Shown here: positions 11,065 through 22,914 of the stretch, in pieces
Numbering within the stretch: position 1 is the first letter of the stretch
Layout of the letters: every line of letters starts with the position of its first letter
NCBI GenBank assembly: GCA_003569185.1
Contig: BGOJ01000001.1
Coordinates: 406,029 to 470,028 of the forward strand
Origin: Candidatus Planktophila sp.
GTDB taxonomy: Bacteria; Actinomycetota; Actinomycetes; Nanopelagicales; Nanopelagicaceae
Length of the DNA: 64,000 nt
Direction of reading: 5' to 3'
Notes under the pieces: model-generated
Seen by the model: the letters and a program-made list of their open reading frames with translations, nothing else
Databases searched by the model: none
What the model was told of the DNA's origin: nothing
Program-made: the position numbers and the translations under genes

Positions 11065-11655
11065 ATGAACATAGAAAATAAAAAAATAAGAGTTCTAGTT
11101 GCTGAAGATGAAACCATCATCCGACTAGATCTTGTTGAGATGCTTACTGAATCTGGTTATGAAGTTGTCGCGCAAGCTGAAAATGGTGCGGTGGCGATTG
11201 AGTTAGCCAAGAAATTTAAACCCGATTTAGCAATTTTAGATGTAAAAATGCCAGAGATGGATGGCATCACTGCTGCCGAGCAGATTATTACTTTGGCGCC
11301 AGTGCTTATGTTGACCGCTTTTAGTCAGCGAGAACTAGTTGAACGCGCACGAGATGCGGGCGTTATGGCCTATGTAGTTAAACCATTTTCAATCTCTGAC
11401 TTAGTTCCAGCAATCGAAATTGCAATCAGTAGGCATCGTCAAATGAAAAGTTTGGAGGATGAGGTTGCTGATTTGTATGAGAGATTGGAAACTCGCAAGA
11501 TTATTGATAGAGCTAAAGGGATATTGATGAAAGCCATGGGTTTAACTGAGCCTGAAAGTTTTAGCTGGATCCAGAAAACTGCTATGGACCGTCGAATTTC
11601 AATGAAGCAAGTTGCTCAAGCTGTTATCTCGCCTGAGTCAGCCCCAGATAGATAG
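11065..11655 (+). CDS. response regulator with ANTAR RNA-binding domain (PdtaR-like)
   Basis: Receiver domain VLVAEDETIIRLDL...LAILDVKMPEMDG...VKPF, C-terminal ANTAR-like helix (ETRKIIDRAKGILMKAMGLTEPESFSWIQKTAMDRRISMKQVAQAV). Confidence 0.9.
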   Translation: MNIENKKIRVLVAEDETIIRLDLVEMLTESGYEVVAQAENGAVAIELAKKFKPDLAILDVKMPEMDGITAAEQIITLAPVLMLTAFSQRELVERARDAGVMAYVVKPFSISDLVPAIEIAISRHRQMKSLEDEVADLYERLETRKIIDRAKGILMKAMGLTEPESFSWIQKTAMDRRISMKQVAQAVISPESAPDR

Positions 11656-12060
11656 TTACCGTTCGGCCAATATCAAGCAAGTAATTCGCGCGCTACAAGT
11701 GCGCTCACCTTTGTCATTTGTAATCTCTACTTCGTAACAACACAGAGTTTTTCCAAGAGTAACGGCGGTTGCAACCGCTGTGACAATTCCTGAAGTTGCA
11801 GATTTATGGTGTGTGGCATTTATATCAACCCCGACAATTCTGCGATTGGGACCAGCATGAAGTTGAGTTCCAATGGAACCTAAACTTTCTGCAAGAACTA
11901 CATTTGCACCGCCATGCAGTAATCCAATTGGTTGCGTGTTTCCCTCAACAGGCATAGTTCCAACTAGTCGGCTTGGTGAGGCCTCGATTATTTCAATACC
12001 CATTTTCTTGTCGAGGGCGCCAGATCCTCGCTCGCGAATCAATTCCAAATAGTCGGTCAT
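11656..12060 (-). CDS. PaaI-type hotdog-fold thioesterase
   Basis: GLLHGGANVVLAESLGSIGT hotdog motif. ORF track starts at 12087 (TTG); I prefer the internal ATG at 12060 (MTDYLELIRERGSG). Confidence 0.85.
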   Translation of the reverse strand: MTDYLELIRERGSGALDKKMGIEIIEASPSRLVGTMPVEGNTQPIGLLHGGANVVLAESLGSIGTQLHAGPNRRIVGVDINATHHKSATSGIVTAVATAVTLGKTLCCYEVEITNDKGERTCSARITCLILAER

Positions 12061-12100
12061 ATACTCAAGTTTAACCTGAGATGGCAATTAGAATCCCAAT

Positions 12101-14674
12101 ATGAGTACCGATCAGAAGCGTTTATTGCTAATTGACGGCCATTCGATGGCTTATCGAGCCTTTTACGCTTTACCGGCAGAAAACTTTAAAACCTCAAGTG
12201 GTCAACCAACTAATGCAATTTATGGTTTTGCGTCAATGTTGATAAATTTAATTAAAGAGGAAAAACCTTCACATATTGCCGTTGCATTTGATGTTTCAAG
12301 GAAAACATTTAGAACGCAGTTATTTCCTGAGTACAAAGCCAATCGCGCCTCTACGCCTGATGAATTTCGATCCCAAATGTCATTTGTAAATGAAATGATT
12401 GATTGTTTTGGTATAAAACATTTTGAAATGGAAGGTTATGAAGCTGATGACATTATCGCTACCTTCGCAAAATCAGCTGAAAAAAATGGTTATGAGGTTC
12501 TGATTTGTACTGGTGACAGAGATTCCTTTCAGCTTGTAAATCCAAATACAACTGTTCTTTACCCCAAAAAAGGGGTGACTGAGATGTCAAGAATGACGCC
12601 TGATGCAGTATTAGAAAAATACGGATTAACACCTGCGCAGTATCCAGATTTCGCTGCTCTGCGCGGAGACCCAAGTGATAATTTGCCGTCAGTGCCGGGT
12701 GTTGGTGAAAAGACTGCAACAAAATGGATCTCTGATTATGGAAATTTAGATAAATTACTTGCTAATGCCAAAGAGATAACGGGCAAAGTAGGGGATTCAC
12801 TAAGAGCTAATGTCGATGTAATTAAATTAAATCGAGAACTTACACAGTTGCTGGATGATCTAGATTTGAAAGTTCAAATTGAAGATCTTAGTTGGTTGGG
12901 ATTTGATTCTAATTTGATGAGTAACTTCTTTGAAAAAATGGAGATTCGCGCTCTGAAGGAAAGACTTAAATCTCTTCCACAGGCTGGTGGTGCTGCGGCG
13001 AAAGAAGTGTCAATAAAAGTTTCAGAGATTAGTGCTGAGGAATTAAGTAAATTACTAGACAAATACACCAAACCAATTGCAATCGCTTTTGATTACGAAG
13101 AAGAAGCATTACTTGGTTACTCGGTAGCAACAAGTGATACTGAAGTTTATTATGTGCAAGGCAAAAAAATCGGCGATTGGATTTCTAAACCACAAATAGC
13201 AAAATATGTACATTCAGCTAAAGTGGCTTTGAAAAACTTAGGGCTATCTGGGGTTGAATCAGATATCGAATTATTGGCTTACTTGTGTAATCCTGGAAGC
13301 AGAAATTTAAGTTTAAGTGATCTTGCTGAAAGGATTTTAGGTGAAGTAGCCAATTCTGAGGATCTCTTCTCACAATTTGATCCTAAGCAGGCAGCTTGGA
13401 TATTTGCCTTACAAAAAGAGCTAAGTAGCGAAGTTAAATCAAAAGGAATGATCAGTTTGTATGAGGATTTAGAGCAACCTACCTTACTTTTACTGTCGCA
13501 AATTGAAGAGATAGGTATAGCGGTAGACCAAATAAAATTGAATCAATTATCAGTACATTTCACAAAAATTGTCGCCGATGAAACCTCGATGGCGTATAAA
13601 GAAGCAGGACATGAATTCAATGTGAGCTCTCCGAAGCAGCTTCAAGTTGTTTTATTTGATGAGTTAAAACTACCCAAAACTAAGAAAATTAAAACCGGTT
13701 TCACAACTGATGCTGAAAGTTTGGAGTGGCTTGCAGGTAAAACTAAGCACCCATTACTTAAGCATTTGTTAAGAATTCGTGAGACTAGCAAGTTAATGAC
13801 CACTATTGATGGCCTGATAAGTGCCGTCGAAACTGATGGCAGGATTCATACAAATTTTCAACAAACTGTGGCAGCAACCGGAAGATTGTCATCTACAGAC
13901 CCAAATTTGCAGAATATTCCGATTCGAACCGAGGAGGGGCGAAAAATCAGGGATTGTTTTGTCGCACAAACGCCATACTTAGATTTATTGACTGCAGATT
14001 ACAGTCAAATCGAAATGCGAATAATGGCGCATTTATCTGATGATAAAGGGTTAATTGCAGCCTTTGAATCTGGTGAGGACTTGCACTCGACTGTGGCATC
14101 TCAAGTTTTCAATGTTGAAAAGAATGAAGTTGATGCCGAAATGAGAAGAACAATTAAAGCTATGTCGTACGGTCTAGCTTATGGATTGTCTTCATTCGGA
14201 CTTGCTCAGCAGCTAGATATTGATCCTGCATCAGCAAGTGAGTTAATGGGCAAGTACTTTGAAAGATTTGGCGGAATAAGGGATTATCTAAAGACAGTAG
14301 TAGAGCAGGCGCGCGAACTTGGCTATACCCAAACAATATTAGGCAGGAGAAGATACCTGCCAGATCTAAATCACGAAAATAGACAGCGCAGGGAAATAGC
14401 AGAACGCGCTGCACTAAATGCACCAATCCAAGGTTCAGCTGCAGACATTATAAAGATTGCAATGTTAAAAGTTGACTCTAAAATCAAATCAGAAAATCTC
14501 AAATCTCGGTTGTTGCTTCAAGTCCACGATGAGTTAATTTTAGAAGTTTCACCAGGCGAGCACGAAATACTCTCCAAAATTGTTAAAGAGCAAATGTCTA
14601 ATGCTTATGAACTTAATGTCCCACTTGATGTCAATATTGGAGTTGGGAAAAGCTGGGATTTAGCAGCACATTAA
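12101..14674 (+). CDS. polA: DNA polymerase I
   Basis: 5' nuclease domain (LLLIDGHSMAYRAFYALP), polymerase motifs (TADYSQIEMRIMAHLS, RRTIKAMSYGLAYGLSSFGL, LLQVHDELILEV). Confidence 0.97.
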   Translation: MSTDQKRLLLIDGHSMAYRAFYALPAENFKTSSGQPTNAIYGFASMLINLIKEEKPSHIAVAFDVSRKTFRTQLFPEYKANRASTPDEFRSQMSFVNEMIDCFGIKHFEMEGYEADDIIATFAKSAEKNGYEVLICTGDRDSFQLVNPNTTVLYPKKGVTEMSRMTPDAVLEKYGLTPAQYPDFAALRGDPSDNLPSVPGVGEKTATKWISDYGNLDKLLANAKEITGKVGDSLRANVDVIKLNRELTQLLDDLDLKVQIEDLSWLGFDSNLMSNFFEKMEIRALKERLKSLPQAGGAAAKEVSIKVSEISAEELSKLLDKYTKPIAIAFDYEEEALLGYSVATSDTEVYYVQGKKIGDWISKPQIAKYVHSAKVALKNLGLSGVESDIELLAYLCNPGSRNLSLSDLAERILGEVANSEDLFSQFDPKQAAWIFALQKELSSEVKSKGMISLYEDLEQPTLLLLSQIEEIGIAVDQIKLNQLSVHFTKIVADETSMAYKEAGHEFNVSSPKQLQVVLFDELKLPKTKKIKTGFTTDAESLEWLAGKTKHPLLKHLLRIRETSKLMTTIDGLISAVETDGRIHTNFQQTVAATGRLSSTDPNLQNIPIRTEEGRKIRDCFVAQTPYLDLLTADYSQIEMRIMAHLSDDKGLIAAFESGEDLHSTVASQVFNVEKNEVDAEMRRTIKAMSYGLAYGLSSFGLAQQLDIDPASASELMGKYFERFGGIRDYLKTVVEQARELGYTQTILGRRRYLPDLNHENRQRREIAERAALNAPIQGSAADIIKIAMLKVDSKIKSENLKSRLLLQVHDELILEVSPGEHEILSKIVKEQMSNAYELNVPLDVNIGVGKSWDLAAH

Positions 14675-14676
14675 TT

Positions 14677-15903
14677 TTATTTATTTGTATCTAAGTTCGC
14701 TTCTAATGCTTCAGTGTCCTCTTCTTCTGTTGGAATACGGTCAGCAGCTTTTAGTAAACCGGCTCCACCACGCATAATTAAGTATCCGATTCCTACACAA
14801 ATGGTTGTTAACGCTAAGCAATATCTAGGCGAGTAGTGCTCGGAGATAAATCCTCCAAGTGCTGCGCCCAATGAAGCAAATGTTCCTTCTACTGTCCACA
14901 ACCAACCTAAAGCAGCCACCGCAGTTCCCTTTGGTCTAACAGCCTCACTTATTTCTAAGTAGAAAACTTGTAAACCGCCCGACATTAAACTCATAGTTGC
15001 GGTCACGATCATCATTGACCAATCTGGATAAGTAAAGGCCAGGGGCAGTGAGAAAATAAACCAAAAAAGATAGATCCGTTTGAATGCTGCGAAAGACGAA
15101 GTCTTTTTCGAGACCATACCTGCAACAAGTCCGCCAATAACATTTCCAGCTGCCATAATTGCAAATAGAATTCCAGTTCGGTGTGGAATATTCTCCAAAG
15201 TAGTAAACGCAGGTACGGCAATATCAAAAGCGCCCCAACCTAGGCCGATAAACACACCTTCTAGCATTAGTAATTGCATGGCTGGTGTTCGCCAAACCGC
15301 AAGATCTTTAGAAGTTTTCTTTTCAGGTGCCCATCGTTTTAATTGTGGTGAAAGTGAAAGTGCAGCTCCGCCAATAAAAATAAGAGCAGAGCAAATTTGC
15401 AAAGATAACTCTGGAGAGTAATTCAGTGCAACAGTGGTTGCGGCTAATGGACCAAAGACGCCAACTGAGTTCATAACTGCAGTATCTATTGCGTAGGCAG
15501 TTCTGATTTGATCCTTAGGAACTGTTACTTTCCATAGTGGACGAATAGATAAATTAATTGGGGGAGCAGAGAAACCCAAAACTCCGGCGAACACGACTAA
15601 TTGAGTACTTGAAGTGCCGGTTGAAAACAAAAGGATTAAAACTGCATAGCTCGGGGCAAAAACTCTTAACGGAATTTTCATTCCAAATTTATCTATCAAT
15701 GTGCCTCTAAGGCCTGCCGTTGTTGCTCCGGTTATGCCATTAACACCGGTTGCAAGTCCGGCAATAGCGATCGATCCAGTGGTTTGTTGGACTTTGAAAA
15801 AAATACTCAATGAGATCATTCCATAGGCCATTCGAGCCGGAAAAGAACTAATTAGCAGATATTGGCCAGATTTATTACTCAAAACCTTGGAATATCTACT
15901 CAT
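14677..15903 (-). CDS. MFS transporter
   Basis: ~12 hydrophobic segments; LRGTLIDKFGMKIPLRV resembles the MFS loop 2-3 motif. Confidence 0.85.
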   Translation of the reverse strand: MSRYSKVLSNKSGQYLLISSFPARMAYGMISLSIFFKVQQTTGSIAIAGLATGVNGITGATTAGLRGTLIDKFGMKIPLRVFAPSYAVLILLFSTGTSSTQLVVFAGVLGFSAPPINLSIRPLWKVTVPKDQIRTAYAIDTAVMNSVGVFGPLAATTVALNYSPELSLQICSALIFIGGAALSLSPQLKRWAPEKKTSKDLAVWRTPAMQLLMLEGVFIGLGWGAFDIAVPAFTTLENIPHRTGILFAIMAAGNVIGGLVAGMVSKKTSSFAAFKRIYLFWFIFSLPLAFTYPDWSMMIVTATMSLMSGGLQVFYLEISEAVRPKGTAVAALGWLWTVEGTFASLGAALGGFISEHYSPRYCLALTTICVGIGYLIMRGGAGLLKAADRIPTEEEDTEALEANLDTNK

Positions 15904-16008
15904 TGACTCATTCTAGTCATCGCCAGTTTGACCCTACTGTCTATTCGAAAGTAACCTTGCCCGTCCCTGTCCCTTCTAGTTGATTTACCCCCGGAGTACA
16001 CCTATCTA

Positions 16009-17343
16009 ATGACCCCCTCTCAAATTGCAGTAAACGATATTGGATCTGCCGAAGATTTTTTAGCCGCCATTGAAGGCACAATTAAGAATTTTAACGACGG
16101 AGACTTAGTCTCTGGAATTGTTGTTCAAATCGATCGCGAAGAAGTTCTATTAGATATTGGTTACAAAACTGAAGGTGTTATTCCATCTCGTGAGTTATCA
16201 ATTCGACATGATGTCGATCCAAGTGAGTTAGTTAAAGTCGGCGACCGTGTTGAGGCGCTAGTTCTTCAAAAGGAAGATAAAGAAGGACGTTTAATACTTT
16301 CTAAGAAACGTGCGCAGTATGAGCAGGCATGGGGAGATGTTGAAGGAAAGAAAGAACGCGATGAAGTTGTAACTGGAACAGTAATTGAAGTAGTTAAGGG
16401 CGGACTAATAGTTGATATTGGACTCCGTGGATTCTTGCCAGCATCGTTGGTTGAAATGCGAAGAGTTCGAGATTTAACCCCTTACATCGGACAACAGGTT
16501 GAATGTCGAATTATTGAGCTAGATAAGAATCGTAACAATGTGGTGCTATCTCGTAGAGCTTTCCTTGAACAATCTCAATCTGCTTCACGAACAACTTTCT
16601 TAAACCAACTTCAAAAAGGTCAGGTTCGATCTGGAGTTATTTCTTCAATCGTTAACTTTGGTGCATTTGTTGATCTTGGTGGCGTTGATGGCTTAGTTCA
16701 CGTTTCAGAGCTTTCTTGGAAACACATTGATCATCCATCTGAGGTAGTAGAAGTTGGCGATGAAGTTACAGTTGAAGTACTAGAGGTTGATTTTGAAAGA
16801 GAGAGGGTCTCGCTATCTCTTAAGGCAACTCAAGAAGATCCATGGCAAGCATTTGCTCGTACTCACACAATCAATCAAGTTGTGCCAGGTGAGGTAACCA
16901 AGTTAGTTCCATTCGGTGCTTTTATTAAAGTATTTGAAGGCATTGAAGGTTTGGTACATATCTCTGAATTAGCAGAGCGTCATGTTGAAATTCCAGAGCA
17001 GGTAGTTCAAGTTGGAGATAAGTTATTTGTAAAAATCATTGATATTGATCTTGAGCGTCGTCGCATTTCACTTTCATTAAAGCAAGCGAATGAAGGACAA
17101 GAAGTTGAGGTTGAAGCATTCGACCCAACTCAATATGGAATGCCAGCTCGTTATGATGCAGAGGGCAAGTTCATTTATCCAGAAGGTTTTGATCCTGAAA
17201 CTCAAGAATGGAAACCAGGATATGAAAGTCAGCGCGAAGAGTGGGAACGTCAATATGCCGAAGCCCAATCTCGCTTTATGGCTCACAAGAAGCAAAAGGC
17301 AGAGGCAAAAGCAGCTGATGCTGCCGCTCCTGCTGCCGAGTAA
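16009..17343 (+). CDS. rpsA: 30S ribosomal protein S1
   Basis: Four S1 repeats (e.g. GIVVQIDREEVLLDIGYKTEGVIPSREL, VHVSELSWKHIDHPSEVVEVGDEV). Confidence 0.96.
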   Translation: MTPSQIAVNDIGSAEDFLAAIEGTIKNFNDGDLVSGIVVQIDREEVLLDIGYKTEGVIPSRELSIRHDVDPSELVKVGDRVEALVLQKEDKEGRLILSKKRAQYEQAWGDVEGKKERDEVVTGTVIEVVKGGLIVDIGLRGFLPASLVEMRRVRDLTPYIGQQVECRIIELDKNRNNVVLSRRAFLEQSQSASRTTFLNQLQKGQVRSGVISSIVNFGAFVDLGGVDGLVHVSELSWKHIDHPSEVVEVGDEVTVEVLEVDFERERVSLSLKATQEDPWQAFARTHTINQVVPGEVTKLVPFGAFIKVFEGIEGLVHISELAERHVEIPEQVVQVGDKLFVKIIDIDLERRRISLSLKQANEGQEVEVEAFDPTQYGMPARYDAEGKFIYPEGFDPETQEWKPGYESQREEWERQYAEAQSRFMAHKKQKAEAKAADAAAPAAE

Positions 17344-17356
17344 CCGATTATTAATT

Positions 17357-17389
17357 ATGGCCTCAGGAAACTGGGGCCATTTTTTTATT
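17357..17389 (+). terminator. intrinsic terminator of rpsA
   Basis: atggcctcag-gaaa-ctggggccat followed by ttttttatt; GNRA-type loop. Confidence 0.9.
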
Positions 17390-17405
17390 GTGTAGGGTTT
17401 AACTC

Positions 17406-18005
17406 ATGTTAGTCGTGGCGTTAACCGGGGGAATCGGTTCTGGAAAATCTACTGTTGGCCAAATATTTGAAGATTTAGGAGCGATAGTTACCGACTCTGA
17501 TCAACTTGCCAGAGAGGTCGTAGAGCGTGGAACGACTGGATTTGATCAAATCATTGCCGCATTTGGTGATGAAGTATTAAAAAATGGCGATTTGAATAGA
17601 GCGGCTTTAGCAGAGTTAGTTTTCAAAGATCCAGCTAAACGTGAGAGGTTAGAGCTAATAACTCATCCTTTGATTAGAAAAGCTTTCGCAAAGATTGTTG
17701 AATCAGCCAAAGGTGATTCGATTGTCATTAATCAGATTCCGTTATTAGTTGAATCAAAGCATGATTACAAATTTGATCATGTAATAACTGTGTCCGCCGC
17801 TGAAGAGGTGAGAATTGAAAGATTGTTACAACGGGGCATGAACCTGACTCAAATAAAGCAGCGACTGCAAGCCCAATCTAATGATGTTCAGCGGGAAGAA
17901 ATTGCGGACTCGATTATAAGAAACGAAGGTAGTCAGGCCGGATTATTGTCTGAAGTAGAGAAAGTTTGGGAGCTTCTTCAACTTAAAAATAAGAATAAAT
18001 CATGA
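17406..18005 (+). CDS. coaE: dephospho-CoA kinase
   Basis: [37 protein letters not shown]; downstream of rpsA. Confidence 0.95.
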   Translation: MLVVALTGGIGSGKSTVGQIFEDLGAIVTDSDQLAREVVERGTTGFDQIIAAFGDEVLKNGDLNRAALAELVFKDPAKRERLELITHPLIRKAFAKIVESAKGDSIVINQIPLLVESKHDYKFDHVITVSAAEEVRIERLLQRGMNLTQIKQRLQAQSNDVQREEIADSIIRNEGSQAGLLSEVEKVWELLQLKNKNKS

Positions 18006-20071
18006 GGCCGATTTCTGATCTAACTCGGCGAGTCGAGCCTTTTCAGGTTATTAGTGATTATGTACCCGCTGGAGATCAACCTGCCGCGATTGCTGAATTA
18101 GTTGCTCGGTTGGCCAAGAAAGAACAAGACATAGTTTTGCTGGGAGCAACGGGAACAGGAAAATCAGCAACTACAGCTTGGATGATCGAACAAGTACAGC
18201 GACCAACTCTAGTTATTGCTCCAAATAAAACTTTAGCAGCACAGTTAGCCAATGAATTTAAGGAGCTGCTACCAAATAATGCGGTTGAATATTTTGTTTC
18301 ATACTATGACTACTACCAGCCAGAGGCATATGTTCCGCAAACTGACACATTTATCGAGAAAGACTCATCGGTTAATGATGAGGTTGAACGTTTGAGACAC
18401 TCTGCGACTAATTCCTTACTTACTAGGCGAGATGTGATCGTGGTGGCCACGGTTTCTTGTATCTATGGCTTGGGAACACCTCAAGAATACATAGACCGTA
18501 TGGTGAAATTGAAAATTGGTGATTCTATTGATCGAAATACCTTGTTACGTAAATTTGTTGATATTCAATACAAGCGAAATGACATGGCATTTGAACGTGG
18601 AACTTTTCGCGTTCGTGGGGACACAATCGAGATAATTCCTATGTATGAAGAGCTTGCATTGCGAATTGAAATGTTTGGCGATGAAATTGAGAAAATAATG
18701 ACTCTTCATCCTTTGACTGGAGAAATTGTCAGGGACGAGACTGAGATGTACGTATTCCCAGCAACTCACTATGCAGCTGGTCCTGAAACGATGGAACGGG
18801 CAATTAAAGAGATAGAAGCAGAGCTTGAGAAACGTGTAGATGAGTTTGAAAGATCTGGAAAATTACTTGAAGCACAGAGAATTAAGATGCGAACCACTTT
18901 TGACATAGAAATGATGCGTCAATTGGGTTTTTGTTCTGGAATAGAAAACTATTCAAGACATTTAGATGGACGAGAGCAAGGCTCGGCACCTAACTGCCTT
19001 TTAGATTATTTTCCGGAGGATTTTTTAGTAGTAATTGATGAGTCTCATGTAACGGTTCCACAAATAGGTGCCATGCACGAAGGTGATGCCGCTCGAAAGC
19101 GAACACTGGTGGAGCACGGGTTTAGATTGCCAAGTGCAATGGACAATCGCCCACTTAAGTTTGCTGAATTCCTTGAAAGATGCGGACAGAAGGTTTATTT
19201 GTCAGCCACGCCTGGCAAGTATGAATTGGAAAAAACCAACAATGATGTTGTAGAACAAGTTATTCGCCCCACGGGATTAGTTGATCCAAAAATCGTTGTA
19301 AAACCGATTAAAGGGCAGATCGATGATTTGATTAAAGAAATTAAGTTACGCGCAGATCGTAATGAGCGAGTTTTAGTGACAACCTTGACTAAAAAAATGT
19401 CGGAAGAGCTCACCGACTACATGCTAGGCCTGGGCGTTAAGGTGAGATATTTACATTCAGAGGTTGATACTTTGAGAAGAGTTGAGTTGCTCAGAGAACT
19501 AAGAACTGGTGAATATGATGTTCTAATCGGTATCAATCTTCTACGTGAAGGTCTTGATTTACCCGAAGTATCCTTGGTTGCAATTTTAGATGCCGATAAA
19601 GAAGGGTTTCTAAGATCAACAACATCTCTTATTCAAACTATCGGTCGCGCTGCTCGAAATGTTTCTGGTGAAGTACATATGTATGCTGACAATATGACTA
19701 AATCAATGACTAATGCCATTGATGAAACCAATAGGCGCCGAGCTAAACAGGTTGCGTATAACAAGGAACACGGAATTGATCCAACCCCGTTACGCAAGAA
19801 AATTGCTGACATCACAGATTTAATCGCAAAAGAGGCGGATGACACAGATGATTTGGCCGCCAAAACAAAGAAAATCGGATTTACTAGTGGGGTTCATAGT
19901 AAGAATGCGCACTCACTGCCACGCCAAGAACTAGTGGCATTGATCGAATCACTTACTGATCAAATGAGATTGGCAGCGTCGGAGTTAAGTTTCGAATTAG
20001 CGGCAAGATTAAGGGATGAGATTAGAGAATTGAAGAGAGAGTTAAAAGGAATGCAGGAGGCGGGTAACTGA
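18002..20071 (+). CDS. uvrB: excinuclease ABC subunit B
   Basis: [41 protein letters not shown]-terminal UVR motif. Confidence 0.97.
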   Translation: MRPISDLTRRVEPFQVISDYVPAGDQPAAIAELVARLAKKEQDIVLLGATGTGKSATTAWMIEQVQRPTLVIAPNKTLAAQLANEFKELLPNNAVEYFVSYYDYYQPEAYVPQTDTFIEKDSSVNDEVERLRHSATNSLLTRRDVIVVATVSCIYGLGTPQEYIDRMVKLKIGDSIDRNTLLRKFVDIQYKRNDMAFERGTFRVRGDTIEIIPMYEELALRIEMFGDEIEKIMTLHPLTGEIVRDETEMYVFPATHYAAGPETMERAIKEIEAELEKRVDEFERSGKLLEAQRIKMRTTFDIEMMRQLGFCSGIENYSRHLDGREQGSAPNCLLDYFPEDFLVVIDESHVTVPQIGAMHEGDAARKRTLVEHGFRLPSAMDNRPLKFAEFLERCGQKVYLSATPGKYELEKTNNDVVEQVIRPTGLVDPKIVVKPIKGQIDDLIKEIKLRADRNERVLVTTLTKKMSEELTDYMLGLGVKVRYLHSEVDTLRRVELLRELRTGEYDVLIGINLLREGLDLPEVSLVAILDADKEGFLRSTTSLIQTIGRAARNVSGEVHMYADNMTKSMTNAIDETNRRRAKQVAYNKEHGIDPTPLRKKIADITDLIAKEADDTDDLAAKTKKIGFTSGVHSKNAHSLPRQELVALIESLTDQMRLAASELSFELAARLRDEIRELKRELKGMQEAGN

Positions 20072-22911
20072 TGAACGATCGCTTGATAGTTCGTGGTGCC
20101 CGTGAACATAACTTAAAAGATGTTTCGCTAGATATGCCGCGTAATTCGCTGATAGTTTTTACAGGGTTATCTGGATCAGGGAAATCATCTTTAGCCTTTG
20201 ACACTATATTTGCAGAAGGACAACGCAGATACGTTGAATCACTTTCAGCTTATGCCCGACAATTTTTGGGGCAGATGGATAAGCCAGATGTAGATTTTAT
20301 TGAGGGGTTATCACCTGCAGTATCGATTGATCAAAAATCCACCAATAGAAACCCTAGATCTACAGTTGGAACTATTACTGAAGTTTATGACTATCTAAGA
20401 TTACTTTTTGCTAGGGCGGGTAAACCTCACTGCCCAAAGTGCGGTAAAGCAATTGCCAAACAAACACCTCAAAATATTGTTGACCAAATTCTGCAGATGC
20501 AAGAAGGCCTTAAATTTCAAGTTTTGGCTCCTGTTATTCGTGCCCGAAAAGGTGAATTCTTAGATCTTTTTAAAGATTTTATTACGCAAGGCTATTCTCG
20601 AGTCAGAGTTGATGGCACTACTTATCAAATAGCTGAAGTACCTAAACTTAAAAAACAAGAGAAGCACACAATTGAAGTTGTGGTTGACCGCCTAAGCGTG
20701 AAAGTGGAAAGCAAGTCTCGTATCACTGACTCAATTGAAACGGCATTAAAGCTTGCAAGTGGATTAGTGATTCTAGATTTTGTTGATGCGAAGAAAGGCT
20801 CTCCTGACAAGGAAAAATCCTTTAGCGAACATATGGCTTGTCATGAATGTGAGATATCTTTCGAAGAGTTAGAACCAAGATCATTTTCGTTCAATTCGCC
20901 ATTTGGGGCGTGTCCAGAGTGCACAGGTATCGGAACAAAACTTGAAGTTGATGAACAATTATTAATTCCTGATGATTCTATTTCGATTTATGATGGCGCT
21001 ATAGCTCCTTGGTCGGGAGGGCAATCCGCTGAGTACTTCTTAAGATTATTGGAGGGGCTGGCCGGGGATCTTAAGTTTTCACTTAATGTACCTTGGAAGA
21101 AACTCTCTCCTAAGAGTAAAGACGCAATATTGCATGGCTGGGATTATGAAGTGCATGTTAAATACAAGAATCGTTATGGCCGAGTTAGGAATTACTCAAC
21201 TGGCTTCGAAGGAGTTATTCCATTCATACATCGTCGTCATGCTGAAACAGATAGTGATTACAGTCGCGATAAATATGAAGCTTATATGCGTGAAACTCCC
21301 TGCCCTGCTTGCAAGGGAAGTAGATTGAAACCTGAAGTACTTGCCGTCACATTAGGTGGTAAAAATATTGCGCAAATCTGTGAATACTCAATAGCTGAAT
21401 GTGCTGTTTTTCTGAAAGATATTTCCCTCTCTGCTCGTGAGAAAAAGATCGCTGAACGAGTTCTTAAAGAAGTACATGCGCGCTTAGGGTTTTTGCTAGA
21501 TGTTGGTTTAGATTATTTATCACTAGCCAGACCAGCTGCAACATTATCTGGCGGTGAAGCCCAACGAATCCGGCTTGCAACACAAATTGGCTCGGGTTTA
21601 ACCGGAGTTTTATACGTGCTTGATGAACCAAGCATCGGACTGCATCAACGTGATAATCGAAAGTTAATTGAAACTTTGACCAGATTGCGAGATTTGGGAA
21701 ATACTCTAATTGTTGTTGAACATGACGAAGACACAATCCGAACTGCAGATTGGATCGTAGATATAGGTCCGGGCGCTGGCGAACACGGTGGCAGAGTGGT
21801 TTCATCTGGAAGTTATGAAGATCTGATTGCCAGCAAGGAATCTATTACGGGTGCTTACTTATCAGGTAAGTCAGTTATTGCAATTCCTAAAAAACGCAGA
21901 GATATTGATCCAAAAAAGTCATTAACTATAAAAGATGCAAAAGAAAACAACCTCCAAAATATTGATGTCACCTTCCCATTAGCTGCATTTGTTGCTGTTA
22001 CTGGCGTTAGCGGATCAGGTAAATCAACTTTGGTTAACGATATTTTGTACTCCGTCTTAGCAAACAAATTGAATGGAGCAAGAATTGTTCCAGGCCGCCA
22101 CAGAACCATCACAGGTGTTGATCAGTTAGATAAAGTAGTTCATGTAGATCAATCTCCAATTGGCCGAACACCACGATCTAACCCAGCTACTTACACAGGT
22201 GTGTTTGACAAGGTTCGAGCTTTATTTGCGGAAACTAGTGAGGCGAAAGTTAGAGGCTACCAACAGGGTCGTTTTTCCTTCAATGTTAAAGGCGGTCGGT
22301 GCGAAAACTGCTCAGGAGATGGAACCATCACGATTGAGATGAATTTCCTCCCAGATGTTTATGTTCCTTGCGAGGTGTGTCATGGTGCGAGGTATAACCG
22401 TGAAACTTTGGAGGTTCACTACAAAGGCAAAACTATTGCGCAAGTTTTAGATATGCCCATTGAAGAAGCAACTAAATTCTTTGAATCAGTCCCAGCTATA
22501 GCGAGATTTCTAACAACTTTGTGCGATGTGGGTCTTGGATATGTCAGATTGGGTCAGTCTGCGCCAACACTGTCTGGCGGGGAGGCTCAGCGCGTAAAGC
22601 TGGCAACAGAGTTACAGCGCCGCTCTACTGGTCGAACTATTTACGTACTTGATGAACCAACTACTGGTTTACATTTTGAAGACGTACGAAAACTTCTCTT
22701 AGTATTAAATCGATTGGTGGATACCGGTAATACGGTAATTGTAATTGAACACAATTTAGATGTTATCAAGTGTGCTGATTGGGTTATAGATCTTGGGCCA
22801 GAAGGTGGCTCTGGTGGTGGCTTGGTAGTAGCCGAAGGACGTCCAGAAGATATTGTTAAAAATCAGAAGAGTTATACCGGAAAGTTTCTAGCTAGCGCGC
22901 TTAAGAAGTAG
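20071..22911 (+). CDS. uvrA: excinuclease ABC subunit A
   Basis: [39 protein letters not shown]; two ABC signatures; CxxC zinc motifs. Confidence 0.97.
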   Translation: MNDRLIVRGAREHNLKDVSLDMPRNSLIVFTGLSGSGKSSLAFDTIFAEGQRRYVESLSAYARQFLGQMDKPDVDFIEGLSPAVSIDQKSTNRNPRSTVGTITEVYDYLRLLFARAGKPHCPKCGKAIAKQTPQNIVDQILQMQEGLKFQVLAPVIRARKGEFLDLFKDFITQGYSRVRVDGTTYQIAEVPKLKKQEKHTIEVVVDRLSVKVESKSRITDSIETALKLASGLVILDFVDAKKGSPDKEKSFSEHMACHECEISFEELEPRSFSFNSPFGACPECTGIGTKLEVDEQLLIPDDSISIYDGAIAPWSGGQSAEYFLRLLEGLAGDLKFSLNVPWKKLSPKSKDAILHGWDYEVHVKYKNRYGRVRNYSTGFEGVIPFIHRRHAETDSDYSRDKYEAYMRETPCPACKGSRLKPEVLAVTLGGKNIAQICEYSIAECAVFLKDISLSAREKKIAERVLKEVHARLGFLLDVGLDYLSLARPAATLSGGEAQRIRLATQIGSGLTGVLYVLDEPSIGLHQRDNRKLIETLTRLRDLGNTLIVVEHDEDTIRTADWIVDIGPGAGEHGGRVVSSGSYEDLIASKESITGAYLSGKSVIAIPKKRRDIDPKKSLTIKDAKENNLQNIDVTFPLAAFVAVTGVSGSGKSTLVNDILYSVLANKLNGARIVPGRHRTITGVDQLDKVVHVDQSPIGRTPRSNPATYTGVFDKVRALFAETSEAKVRGYQQGRFSFNVKGGRCENCSGDGTITIEMNFLPDVYVPCEVCHGARYNRETLEVHYKGKTIAQVLDMPIEEATKFFESVPAIARFLTTLCDVGLGYVRLGQSAPTLSGGEAQRVKLATELQRRSTGRTIYVLDEPTTGLHFEDVRKLLLVLNRLVDTGNTVIVIEHNLDVIKCADWVIDLGPEGGSGGGLVVAEGRPEDIVKNQKSYTGKFLASALKK

Positions 22912-22914
22912 CTT

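Noticed and set aside
15997-16011. rpsA as a tenth TANNNT-N6-ATG case (TACACC-tatcta-ATG)
   Set aside because: The sixth base is C, so it fails the strict pattern; not counted.
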